Assembly (NCBI GenBank): GCA_945871875.1
Contig: CAMBYC010000007.1
Coordinates: 1 to 42,397 of the forward strand
DNA from: Sphingobacterium thalpophilum
GTDB taxonomy: Bacteria > Bacteroidota > Bacteroidia > Chitinophagales > Chitinophagaceae
Reading direction: 5' to 3'
Length of the DNA stretch: 42,397 nt
Part shown: positions 33,704 to 42,052 of the stretch, one piece after another
How positions within the stretch are numbered: position 1 is the stretch's first letter
Layout of the letters: every line of letters starts with the position of its first letter
The notes under the pieces: model-generated
Seen by the model: the letters and a program-made list of their open reading frames with translations, nothing else
Told to the model about the DNA's origin: nothing
Databases searched by the model: none
Translations under genes and position numbers: made by a program

Positions 33704-36490
33704 TTATAGTTTAAATTTTAGTCCTAATTGAACATTTATGCCATTGATGTCACTTCTTAATAAAGTACCATTTTTAATACTTTCATAGCCGATTATCAAA
33801 TCATTTACTGAATTGTATTTCTTTAAATACAATTTTATGGGGGTATTCAATAAATTATTGGATTTGATGAATAGTGTTACTTTTTTTATTTTCTTTTCAA
33901 GCGAAGCATCTAGTTGAATGAAGCTACTCTGCCAAGTATCATTATTTAAAAATCTAGAAATAGCAAATATTTTATCTCCGGTGTATACTCCTGAAATCTG
34001 AAAATCTAATTTCTTCTCTACATTTTTGTAAATTAAAGTTAGGTTAGCAAGATTTGCTGCCTGACCATTCAATTGTCTTTTTTGAGAACCCGTTTTAAGT
34101 ATATTTCTAATTGTTGAATTTGGGTCAGTATTTAGCTCGTAATAAACCTTTGAAGTTGTTATAGAAGAATTTGTGTATGTATAATTGAATTTAATACCAA
34201 AATTGTAAAAGTATTTTGTAAAATCAAATTCTAAACCATAATTTTTCGCCACACCAAAGTTAGTAGGAGTAAAAAAAGATTTCTGACCTTGATCAATAAT
34301 TCCCGTTTCGATTGGGTTATTGATTATTTTATAAAAAATACCTACAAGTAATTGTTCTGCAGGTTTTGGGAATAGTTCATACCGTATATCAAAATTATCG
34401 GCAACTGTATGTTTCAAATCTGGATTACCCATCTCTGTAAATTCTTCATTGATAATTTTATATGGAACAATTTCAAAAAAACTTGGTCTGTTAATCGATT
34501 TTGAATAAGATATTCTTAAATTTTTATTGTCGTTTAAATTATACTTTAAGTGAATACTTGGTAAAAAATCTGTGTAGATTTGTTGTCCAATATTTTTAAC
34601 TCCTGCCACAGGGTTTATTAAATTGTATCCTTGATTTGTATTTTCAACCCTCAATCCAGTTATCAATTGATAATTTTTATGTATCAATTTTGTTTGTAGG
34701 TAGGTAGCAGCAATTTTTTCAGATGCATCGTAATTTAGTGGGTCTCCAGTAGAGCCAAATGGATTGTAAACCGAATACTTAATTTCACTATAATTGTTCC
34801 AATCTACTCCTCTTATTAAATTGTTTTTTGATCCAACTGGTTTGGTGTCATCAAATGGTCTTAGATCATATTCATTAAAAAAGTTCGATCTTTTTCTATC
34901 TCTGTACAATAATCCTGTTGAAATTTCAAGTGAACTTTGTTTTAATGCTACCGTAGAACTAATGTTTAATTTTCCAGATAAATCTTTATCTGTATTGTGT
35001 TCCCATCTTATGCTCTCACCTCCTAGCGTTACAACAGAGACTTGATTTTCAACATTATTTCTTATGGTTGAAACAGTATTCACTGTTGTATTATTTGGAA
35101 TTTCATTAAATGCTTCTGAATAAGCTAAAGCCCAATCAATTTTAACTTTTTTATTTAATATTTTGTTTTCACCCAATAAATTACTTGTCTTGATATTTTG
35201 GTGTGTGTATCGAAATCTTGTACTATAAGATACATTATAGTTCCCTCTGGTTGGATCATAGCCAATAGAGTAATCAATTCCTCTACTGTCTCTAATTTGA
35301 TAGTTTTTAAAATCCAAAAAGGCATTGTACCATTGAATTTTATGGTTTTCAGAAAAAACATAATCCAATTTACTATGCACTCCTAATCTTGTTTGTTCAT
35401 CAGAAAATGTTCTTTCTGATTTTCCTGTTATAACAGGTAAATTTGAAGCATCACTTGTTGATATGCTCGATCCATAATCTGTATTATTTCCACCTCTAAA
35501 ACTATTTTGAAAACTTAGTCCAATCATAAATCCAAATCTTTTCTGAAATGCTCTATCACCCCAAAAAGTATTAAAAAATAAATTGGGTCTTGGATTACTA
35601 CTTTGAATTTTTGTTAAATCTCCACTAAAATCTCTGGCTTTGGCTGAATACAAGCTAGAATACAATTCGTAGGGTGATTTTAATTTTATAGCGTTGTGGT
35701 TATACGATAAAAAATTTCTTTCAAAAAACATAGAGTTGTATCCTGTTGAAAAATTGAAGGATAATGTTTTTGTAAATGGGGCATCTTTCATTACCATGTT
35801 AATTGCCCCACCAATTCCATCTCCTTCCATATCAGCAGTTAATGACTTTGTAACTTCTAAACGGGCAAGCATGTCTGACGGAAAAATGTCTAAAGGAATG
35901 AATCTGTTTTTATTATCTGGACTTGGAATCTTAATTCCATTAACCAATGTGTAATTGTATCTTTTATCCATTCCCCTTAATGTAGCATATTGGGCATCAC
36001 CATTGCTGGTTCTTTCTAATGTAACTCCAGAAACTCTTTGAATTACATTCGCAACATTAAAGTCGGGCGATAGTTCTATAGTTTTTGCACTTACAATATT
36101 GGAAATGGTAGGGGCGTTTTTCTCAAGAGATCTTACAAAAACATCGGTGTTTTTTTCAGTGCTTCCATAAATCTTTATTTCTTGTAAATCTTCAAGTGCA
36201 GGTTCAATTGAAATAATATTATCGTTGGCTTTATTTACCTTGAAATAAATTGTTTTATAGCTAAGATAACTTACAGTTAATTCTGTTGGTAAACTATCTA
36301 CCGTCAATTCAAAAAAACCATTAAGTCCAGTTATGGTTTTTTGTTTCACATTTTTAGCGTTGATAATTGTAGCCCCAACAACTGGAAAATTTGATTTGTT
36401 GTCTGTAACAACAATTCCCTTGATAACTATAGAATTGGCATTTGAAGTTAGAAAACTCAAAATATAAACCAACAAAAATGCATATTTCAT
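33704..36490 (-). CDS. TonB-dependent receptor (non-SusC type)
   Basis: A 928-residue outer-membrane receptor. The signal peptide ends near residue 19 (...TSNANS). A carboxypeptidase-regulatory-like domain (about 23-95, VVGATIINAKNVKQKTI) is followed by a plug (about 115-230: NVANVIQRVSGVTLER, YATLRGMDKRYNYTLVNGIKIPSP, LEVTKSLTADMEGDGIGGAINMVMKDAP). A beta-barrel follows that ends in NGINVQLGLKFKL. The plug lacks SusC signatures and the length fits FecA/CirA-like receptors. It is first in an operon with the Big2/beta-helix lipoprotein and divergent from a purple acid phosphatase. The shared 154-bp region carries 11-bp-spaced TTAAC repeats. Import of an organophosphate or its product is plausible; the ligand is unknown. 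Confidence 0.92.
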   Translation of the reverse strand: MKYAFLLVYILSFLTSNANSIVIKGIVVTDNKSNFPVVGATIINAKNVKQKTITGLNGFFELTVDSLPTELTVSYLSYKTIYFKVNKANDNIISIEPALEDLQEIKIYGSTEKNTDVFVRSLEKNAPTISNIVSAKTIELSPDFNVANVIQRVSGVTLERTSNGDAQYATLRGMDKRYNYTLVNGIKIPSPDNKNRFIPLDIFPSDMLARLEVTKSLTADMEGDGIGGAINMVMKDAPFTKTLSFNFSTGYNSMFFERNFLSYNHNAIKLKSPYELYSSLYSAKARDFSGDLTKIQSSNPRPNLFFNTFWGDRAFQKRFGFMIGLSFQNSFRGGNNTDYGSSISTSDASNLPVITGKSERTFSDEQTRLGVHSKLDYVFSENHKIQWYNAFLDFKNYQIRDSRGIDYSIGYDPTRGNYNVSYSTRFRYTHQNIKTSNLLGENKILNKKVKIDWALAYSEAFNEIPNNTTVNTVSTIRNNVENQVSVVTLGGESIRWEHNTDKDLSGKLNISSTVALKQSSLEISTGLLYRDRKRSNFFNEYDLRPFDDTKPVGSKNNLIRGVDWNNYSEIKYSVYNPFGSTGDPLNYDASEKIAATYLQTKLIHKNYQLITGLRVENTNQGYNLINPVAGVKNIGQQIYTDFLPSIHLKYNLNDNKNLRISYSKSINRPSFFEIVPYKIINEEFTEMGNPDLKHTVADNFDIRYELFPKPAEQLLVGIFYKIINNPIETGIIDQGQKSFFTPTNFGVAKNYGLEFDFTKYFYNFGIKFNYTYTNSSITTSKVYYELNTDPNSTIRNILKTGSQKRQLNGQAANLANLTLIYKNVEKKLDFQISGVYTGDKIFAISRFLNNDTWQSSFIQLDASLEKKIKKVTLFIKSNNLLNTPIKLYLKKYNSVNDLIIGYESIKNGTLLRSDINGINVQLGLKFKL

Positions 36491-36537
36491 AAGTGGTAAA
36501 ATTATGTGATGATTTCATTTTTTGTTTACAATTAGAA

Positions 36538-36575
36538 TTAACTTAAGGTTAACTTAAGATTAACTTATTGTTAGC
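36538..36575. promoter_or_regulatory. Pho-box-like array: four TTAAC repeats every 11 bp
   Basis: TTAAC at 36538, 36549 and 36560 and TTAGC at 36571 are spaced exactly 11 bp, with TTAAG-type bases between them; a TTACA at 36526 is a possible fifth (12 bp off). Tandem 11-bp direct repeats are the binding format of PhoB/PhoP/SphR-type response regulators (TTAACA in Bacillus, TTAACC-type in cyanobacteria). The array lies between the TonB receptor and the acid phosphatase, 69 bp before the latter's ATG. Confidence 0.55.
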
Positions 36576-36644
36576 AGTATTTTATTGTATGTTTTTCAAA
36601 ATGTTAGATGGCTAGATAAGAATTATTTTAAATAATTTCACTTC

Positions 36645-37667
36645 ATGAAAAAAAAGATACAATTGGGTTTTTTAGCCCTATTTATTTGTTCCATACTTTA
36701 CAGTCAAGATGCTAAAATTTCTACTAGTATTGACTTGTATAATGAAGAAATTGCTTCAGGATATCGTGATTCAATTATTAAAGATTTGAAATATGTAAAA
36801 AAAGGATTGAATTTTTGCATTATTGGTGATTGGGGGCGTCATGGTCAGTTTTATCAAAAAAAGGTTGCTTATCAACTAGGGAATGCAGTAGTGGGAACAA
36901 ATGCAAGTTTTATTGTTAGCACAGGAGATAATTTTTACCCTGAAGGGGTTCAAAGCGTACAAGATCCAAGTTGGGAAACTTCTTTTGAAAATGTGTATAA
37001 TCATCATTCTACCTATATTGATTGGTATGTTGTTTTGGGAAATCACGATTATGGGTCAAATCCACAAGCTGAGGTAGATTATACAGCCATAAGTGCAAGA
37101 TGGAATATGCCTTCAAGGTATTATAGCATACACAAAACATTTGGCGACGATTCTTCAAACACAGTAGGTTTATTTTTTTTAGATTCTAGTCCACTCAATG
37201 GTTCGTATTACAAGAAAAATGAAAAAATTAGCGAAAATGTTCAAAAAGCTGATTCAACTCGTCAATTAAATTGGCTTAAATCAGAATTGCTAAAAAGTAA
37301 GGACAAATGGAAAATCGTGATTGCACATCACCCTATTTATTCTGCTGGAAAGAGGTACGGAAAAACTATAGAAATGGAAAATGCAATTAGAGATATTTTA
37401 AACAAAAATAAGGTTGATTTATACATTGCTGGCCATGAGCACCATTTAGAATTTGACAAACCTAAAAACAATGATAGTTTTTACCAAATGATTTCTGGAG
37501 CTGGTTCTGAAAAAACTATAATAAGTACCAAGGCAAAAGTTCAATTTGCAAAAAGCGAATATGGCTTTGCTACTGTTGGTATTTCTTCTAATAATTTATT
37601 CATTCAATTTGTTGATTGGGAGGGTAAAATCATATACTCTTGCGATGTGCCAAAACTTAATAATTGA
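36645..37667 (+). CDS. Secreted purple acid phosphatase (tartrate-resistant, ACP5-like)
   Basis: A 340-residue calcineurin-like metallophosphoesterase that should release phosphate from organic esters outside the cytoplasm. Signal peptide to about residue 21 (...ILYSQ). All five metal-ligand blocks are present and in order: GDWG (about 61), TGDNFYPEG (about 93), LGNHDYGS (about 131), AHHPIYSAG (about 227) and GHEHHLE (about 263). The NFY and YG spacing is that of the small mammalian-type purple acid phosphatases. It is divergent from the TonB receptor operon, sharing the TTAAC repeat array. No clear terminator follows. Confidence 0.92.
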   Translation: MKKKIQLGFLALFICSILYSQDAKISTSIDLYNEEIASGYRDSIIKDLKYVKKGLNFCIIGDWGRHGQFYQKKVAYQLGNAVVGTNASFIVSTGDNFYPEGVQSVQDPSWETSFENVYNHHSTYIDWYVVLGNHDYGSNPQAEVDYTAISARWNMPSRYYSIHKTFGDDSSNTVGLFFLDSSPLNGSYYKKNEKISENVQKADSTRQLNWLKSELLKSKDKWKIVIAHHPIYSAGKRYGKTIEMENAIRDILNKNKVDLYIAGHEHHLEFDKPKNNDSFYQMISGAGSEKTIISTKAKVQFAKSEYGFATVGISSNNLFIQFVDWEGKIIYSCDVPKLNN

Positions 37668-37806
37668 AATTGTTTGCATTAGAAATTTTAAGCGATTTTC
37701 TTTTAGCTTAATGTTATCTTTTCTATTTTGAAGTGGTAAAGATTGTATGTGATGTAAATTTTAGATTAAACTTTTCATAACATAATTTAATTAAGAGTTG
37801 TAACCA

Positions 37807-37868
37807 ACGAAAACGTTTTCGTAAATAGCTGCTTTAGTTGTGACTTAAAAAGTTACTAAAACGATTTA
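37807..37868. promoter_or_regulatory. LacI-type operator palindromes before the GH105 operon
   Basis: ACGAAAACGTTTTCGT (37807-37822) is a perfect 16-bp palindrome with the central CG of LacI/GalR-family operators. A weaker copy, TAAAACGATTTA, lies at 37857-37868. They are 137 and 87 bp centre-to-start before the ATG at 37944. A similar site is at 20595-20610. No LacI-family gene is in the window. A further palindrome, gcaaatttgc, lies at 37921-37930. Confidence 0.45.
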
Positions 37869-37943
37869 AACTTTTTACATTTATCTTTTCAACGATTATT
37901 CAATAAACCTTTTCTATTAAGCAAATTTGCTTATTCATTTGCC

Positions 37944-39092
37944 ATGAGAAAAAATAAACATCTTTTAATTGTACTAATTATTTGTACAATGGTTTCTAAA
38001 ATCCAAGCCCAATCTTGGGTTGATTCAGTAGATCTTGCAGGAAGACAAGTTTTTATGCCGGCAAACAATTACAAGTGGGATTGGGGACAAGCCACATTTT
38101 TACATTCACTAGTTCAATTGTACAACAGCAAACCAGAAGGTGAAAAAACAAAATACCTAGAGTACATCAAAACTGCAATGGATGCAACTTATTCGGTTGC
38201 AAACGGAAAACATCCTAATGCAGTTGCATCTGGACATGGAATGGCGTTTTTAGCAAGAATAGATGGTGCTCAAAAGTATCTTTCAAAAGCAGAAGAAATT
38301 TATGCAGATTATTTAAAAACGCCTAGGGCTTCAAATGGTGGTGTTTCTCACCGTGCAGAAACCGTTGAATTGTGGGATGATACTGTTTATATGTTGAGCA
38401 TGTTTTTATTGGAAATGTATCGATTAACCCACGATGAAAAATACATAGCAAATTTTGTAGAACAATTTGAAGTTCATCACAAGGAATTGGTGGATGAAAA
38501 ATCTGGATTGTGGGTTCACGGTTGGGATGCGGATAGTATCAATTACAATGATGGATGTAGTATTATGGGTTGGCCAGATCCTGTTACTCATAAGAGCAGA
38601 CAGATTTGGGCACGTGGTAATGGATGGGTCGGAATGGCTTTGGCTGATGCAATAGAAACCGTTTCTCCAACTTCAAAATATAAAAAAACACTGGAAAAAG
38701 CATTGGTTAATTACATTCAAAAAGTTGCACCATATCAAAATCCAAATACAGGGTTATGGTACCAACTGATTACTCTTCCAAAAGAACCTTTAAACTTTGA
38801 AGAAAGTTCTTGTACAGCAATGTTTGCTTATTCGATCGCAAAAGCTATTCAATTTAAAATTATTTCAAAGAAGAAATATTTCCCAGTGATAGACAAAGCC
38901 TACAAAGGATTAAGATCATACTGTCTCAGAACCGGAGATGGTGCAAACCTAATTCCTACAAAAGTTTCAGGTGGCACCTGCGTGGGAGATAAAGAATATT
39001 ACCTTACTAGAAAAATTACAGAAGGTACAGGGTTTGGTTATGGCTCCTTTATCATGTTTGGGTTGGCGTATGAAAAAGTAATTAGTAATTAG
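37944..39092 (+). CDS. GH105/GH88-type unsaturated uronyl hydrolase
   Basis: An (alpha/alpha)6-barrel hydrolase of 382 residues that removes the unsaturated uronic acid left at the end of oligosaccharides by polysaccharide lyases (rhamnogalacturonan or glucuronate-type). Signal peptide to about 22 (...IQAQ), so periplasmic. Conserved blocks: YKWDWGQATFLHSLV; the catalytic Asp region ELWDDTVYMLSMFL (about 143); GLWVHGWDAD; QIWARGNGWVGMALADAIE (about 220-236); and GLWYQL. It heads an operon with the three genes that follow (gap 30 bp). LacI-type palindromes precede it. Its presence implies that a polysaccharide lyase acts on the same substrate; the next gene is a candidate. Confidence 0.9.
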   Translation: MRKNKHLLIVLIICTMVSKIQAQSWVDSVDLAGRQVFMPANNYKWDWGQATFLHSLVQLYNSKPEGEKTKYLEYIKTAMDATYSVANGKHPNAVASGHGMAFLARIDGAQKYLSKAEEIYADYLKTPRASNGGVSHRAETVELWDDTVYMLSMFLLEMYRLTHDEKYIANFVEQFEVHHKELVDEKSGLWVHGWDADSINYNDGCSIMGWPDPVTHKSRQIWARGNGWVGMALADAIETVSPTSKYKKTLEKALVNYIQKVAPYQNPNTGLWYQLITLPKEPLNFEESSCTAMFAYSIAKAIQFKIISKKKYFPVIDKAYKGLRSYCLRTGDGANLIPTKVSGGTCVGDKEYYLTRKITEGTGFGYGSFIMFGLAYEKVISN

Positions 39093-39122
39093 TGAAAATC
39101 AAAAATTAAATAATTTATAATA

Positions 39123-40838
39123 ATGAACAGAAGACATTTTGTAACCTTAAGCTCAACAGCATTGTCTGCAATTCCTTTTGCTGGATTTGCTTCTATATAC
39201 AATCAACAAGCCAATATACCTCCGGTTAAACCAGCTTGGTTATTGGATATTATAAAAAACTACGACCAAGGTGTTAAGGGATTTTCCAGTTATAAAGTTA
39301 CAGACTTGAATAGTCCTTATTTTGGTGGTTATTATAATGGAGAAGGAATCCCTAGTCCACACAGTACTATTGGTGTAATTCATCATATTTGTTGTGTGAT
39401 AAGCTGTCCTGAATCAGCATATTACCAATCAAAGCAACTTTTGGTTGAATTGGAGCAAGCAATAAAAGCTACTTTAAAACTTCAACATGAAGATGGAACT
39501 ATAGATTTATTGGATACCAATTTTCACTCAACACCAGACACTGGGTTTATGGTGAAACGGTTATGTATATCCTATTCTTTGTTGAAACAATCCAATACTC
39601 CGGGAAGTGCTCAAGCCTTAAATTTGCTAGAACAATTCCTTCAACGTGCTGGAAATGCACTTTCTACCGGAGGTATCCATACGCCAAACCACCGTTGGGT
39701 GGTATCTGCCGCATTAACAAAGCTGAACGCACTTTGGCCAGATCCTAAATATGTGAATCGTATTAACCAATGGTTGGCGGAACATATCGATTTGGATGCC
39801 GATGGTCAGTATACAGAAAAAAGCTCTTATGGATATTCTGCATTGGTAGATCGCGTATTGATTACGATTGCTAGAGGAATGAATAAGCCAGAATTGTATG
39901 AGCCTGTACGAAAAAACCTTTTGATGATGCGTTATTACATCCATCCAAATGGTGAAGTGGTAACTGAAGCTTCAAACCGCCAAGATAAAGGGCAAATTGG
40001 CACCATGGAAAACTATTATTATGCTGCCCGATATATGGCAATAAAAGACAATAACGGCGAATTTGCCGCCATTTGTAGATTGGTTGATAAAACATCTCCC
40101 AATTCTTTGGGTGGATTTTTGCTTTATTTCCTAGAAGATCCTACTTTATGGAAAGAATTACCAACCGCAATTCCTTTGCCTACAAATTATGTAAAAGCAT
40201 TTCCATTTTCTGGATTGGTGCGCATCCGTAAAGAAAATTGGGACGCCACCATTTTATCAAATAACCCCGGTTGGCTAACTTTCCACAAAGGCAATTCCGT
40301 TTTACAAGCAATGCGCATTAATGCGTCTTTCTTTGGAAAAGGACAATTTCAATCTGCAGATATCAAACCATCAGGAAATTCGTGGGTATTAAACAAACAA
40401 TTGGAAGGTGCTTATTACCAACCTTTTGAACCTCAATATATTTCACCTGATGGAGATTTGGGCAAAATGCCAAAATCAAACCGAAAAACATCTAATGTGC
40501 AACATCTTGAAACTACAGTAACCATCACGCCTGTTGCAAATGGTATCCAAGTAGATTTTGATATGAAGGGAACCGATTTTGTTCCCGTTGCCATTGAATT
40601 GATTTTCAGAAAAGGTGGAAAATTTTCTGGTGTTGAAGCTCACCCCGATAAACCCAATGCCTTTTATTGTGCTGAAAAACAAGGAACTTATACTATTGGA
40701 ACTGATTCTATAACTTTTGGTCCTGGTAAAAAAGAACACCGTGGCACCCAACTTCGTGGGGGATTACCTCAAATGGATGGCAATACCGTTTACATTACTG
40801 GAATCACTCCTTTTAAACATTCCATTGTTCTTTCTTGA
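39123..40838 (+). CDS. Secreted protein, predicted (alpha/alpha) toroid, lyase-like
   Basis: I do not recognise an exact family. The 571-residue product begins MNRRHFVTLSSTALSAIPFAG, which resembles a twin-arginine signal (RRHF). Residues about 35-340 are helical and repetitive like an (alpha/alpha) toroid, with GGIHTPNHRWVVSAAL (NHRW near 191), SSYGYSALVDRVLI, and MRYYIHPNGEVVTEASNRQDKG. The C-terminal part (about 360-571) is beta-rich. Toroid plus beta-sandwich is the layout of heparinase II/III, alginate and chondroitin AC lyases, and the NH.W and Y..S.Y residues could be catalytic. Next to a GH105-type hydrolase, which consumes lyase products, a polysaccharide lyase role is a reasonable guess. 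Confidence 0.6.
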   Translation: MNRRHFVTLSSTALSAIPFAGFASIYNQQANIPPVKPAWLLDIIKNYDQGVKGFSSYKVTDLNSPYFGGYYNGEGIPSPHSTIGVIHHICCVISCPESAYYQSKQLLVELEQAIKATLKLQHEDGTIDLLDTNFHSTPDTGFMVKRLCISYSLLKQSNTPGSAQALNLLEQFLQRAGNALSTGGIHTPNHRWVVSAALTKLNALWPDPKYVNRINQWLAEHIDLDADGQYTEKSSYGYSALVDRVLITIARGMNKPELYEPVRKNLLMMRYYIHPNGEVVTEASNRQDKGQIGTMENYYYAARYMAIKDNNGEFAAICRLVDKTSPNSLGGFLLYFLEDPTLWKELPTAIPLPTNYVKAFPFSGLVRIRKENWDATILSNNPGWLTFHKGNSVLQAMRINASFFGKGQFQSADIKPSGNSWVLNKQLEGAYYQPFEPQYISPDGDLGKMPKSNRKTSNVQHLETTVTITPVANGIQVDFDMKGTDFVPVAIELIFRKGGKFSGVEAHPDKPNAFYCAEKQGTYTIGTDSITFGPGKKEHRGTQLRGGLPQMDGNTVYITGITPFKHSIVLS

Positions 40839-40873
40839 TATTAATATTTAAATTGTTGAATAATTTTAGTTTT

Positions 40874-42049
40874 ATGACTATAAAATCTTCTTTTTTGTTG
40901 CTTTTTTTAAGTAGTTCGATTGTAACATTTGCACAAAAAGACATCCAAAAGAAAATACAATCAGAATTGATATTGGCTGAAGACGGTGCAATTATTGAAC
41001 TTCCTGCCGGCACTTTTTATTTTACAAATACCCTTTCTCTTGAAGGAAAGAAAAATATTCAAATCAAAGGAAAGGGAATGGATAAAACCATTTTAAGTTT
41101 TAAAGACCAAACCGACGGTGCTGAAGGCATACGAGTAAGTGATGCATCGGATATTTTACTAGATGGTTTTACTGTACAAGACGCTAAAGGCGATGCCATC
41201 AAAACAATGCACGTAAAAGGCATTACGTTTAAAAGCGTTAAAACAGAATGGACTGGCGAACCGGGTCCAAAGAATGGTGGGTACGGTTTATATCCTGTTC
41301 AATGTGAAGGGGTAACCATTGATAAATGTGTTGCCATTGGTGCTTCTGATGCAGGAATTTATGTTGGTCAATCTAAAGATATTGTTGTTAAAAACTCAAA
41401 AGCATACCACAACGTAGCTGGAATTGAAATTGAAAATTCTTTAAACGCAGATGTATTTGGAAATGAAGCCTATGACAATGCCGGTGGATTATTGGTGTTT
41501 GATTTGCCAAACTTGGTTCAGAAAAAAGGCGGGAATGTTAAAGTGCACCACAACAATATCCACAACAACAATTTCCCCAATTTTGCTCCGAAAGGCAATA
41601 TCGTTGCAATGGTACCATCCGGAACAGGTTTGATGATTTTAGCTACAAAAAATGTTGAAATTTTTAAAAATAAAATCATCAACAACCAAAGTGTTGGGAC
41701 TGCAATTATAAGTTATTATAGTACTTCAAAGCCATTCAAAGACAAGCAATACGATCCATATCCTTCTGCGATTTCAATACACAACAATATCTACAAGCGT
41801 AAAACTGGTTTACCGGTATCAAAAGATATGTTGTCAAGCGTTGTTGCAAAATCCTTTGGCGAAAATGTGCCACATATCATTTATGACGGTGTTAAAAATC
41901 CAAAACTTTTGGATGCTCAAGGCGAATGGACACCAGGACAGTGTATTTCTATTGTAAAAAATAAAAATCAATCTATTGCCAATTTAGATGTAGAACACGG
42001 TTTTAAAAGTATTGGATTGTTTAATGATTCTTTTAATTGTACCCAATAA
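40874..42049 (+). CDS. Parallel beta-helix protein, TIGR03805-type
   Basis: A secreted right-handed beta-helix protein of 391 residues. I chose the ATG at 40874, because it opens on a proper signal peptide (MTIKSSFLLLFLSSSI... to FAQ). The open frame runs 13 codons further up and would overlap the preceding gene by 4 bp. The helix has rungs such as IRVSDASDILLDGFTVQDAKGD, IKNTMH-like turns, VGQSKDIVVKNSKAYHNVAGIEIENS and GGLLVFDLPNLVQKKGGNV. The last two blocks and the genome position, directly before a TIGR03806-like gene (3-bp gap), fit the two-gene pair of TIGR03805 and TIGR03806, whose joint function is undetermined. Here the pair ends a carbohydrate operon. Confidence 0.8.
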   Translation: MTIKSSFLLLFLSSSIVTFAQKDIQKKIQSELILAEDGAIIELPAGTFYFTNTLSLEGKKNIQIKGKGMDKTILSFKDQTDGAEGIRVSDASDILLDGFTVQDAKGDAIKTMHVKGITFKSVKTEWTGEPGPKNGGYGLYPVQCEGVTIDKCVAIGASDAGIYVGQSKDIVVKNSKAYHNVAGIEIENSLNADVFGNEAYDNAGGLLVFDLPNLVQKKGGNVKVHHNNIHNNNFPNFAPKGNIVAMVPSGTGLMILATKNVEIFKNKIINNQSVGTAIISYYSTSKPFKDKQYDPYPSAISIHNNIYKRKTGLPVSKDMLSSVVAKSFGENVPHIIYDGVKNPKLLDAQGEWTPGQCISIVKNKNQSIANLDVEHGFKSIGLFNDSFNCTQ

Positions 42050-42052
42050 TTT

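Noticed and set aside
37668-37943. Terminator after the acid phosphatase
   Set aside because: I found no stem followed by a T run here; only the operator-like palindromes are clear.
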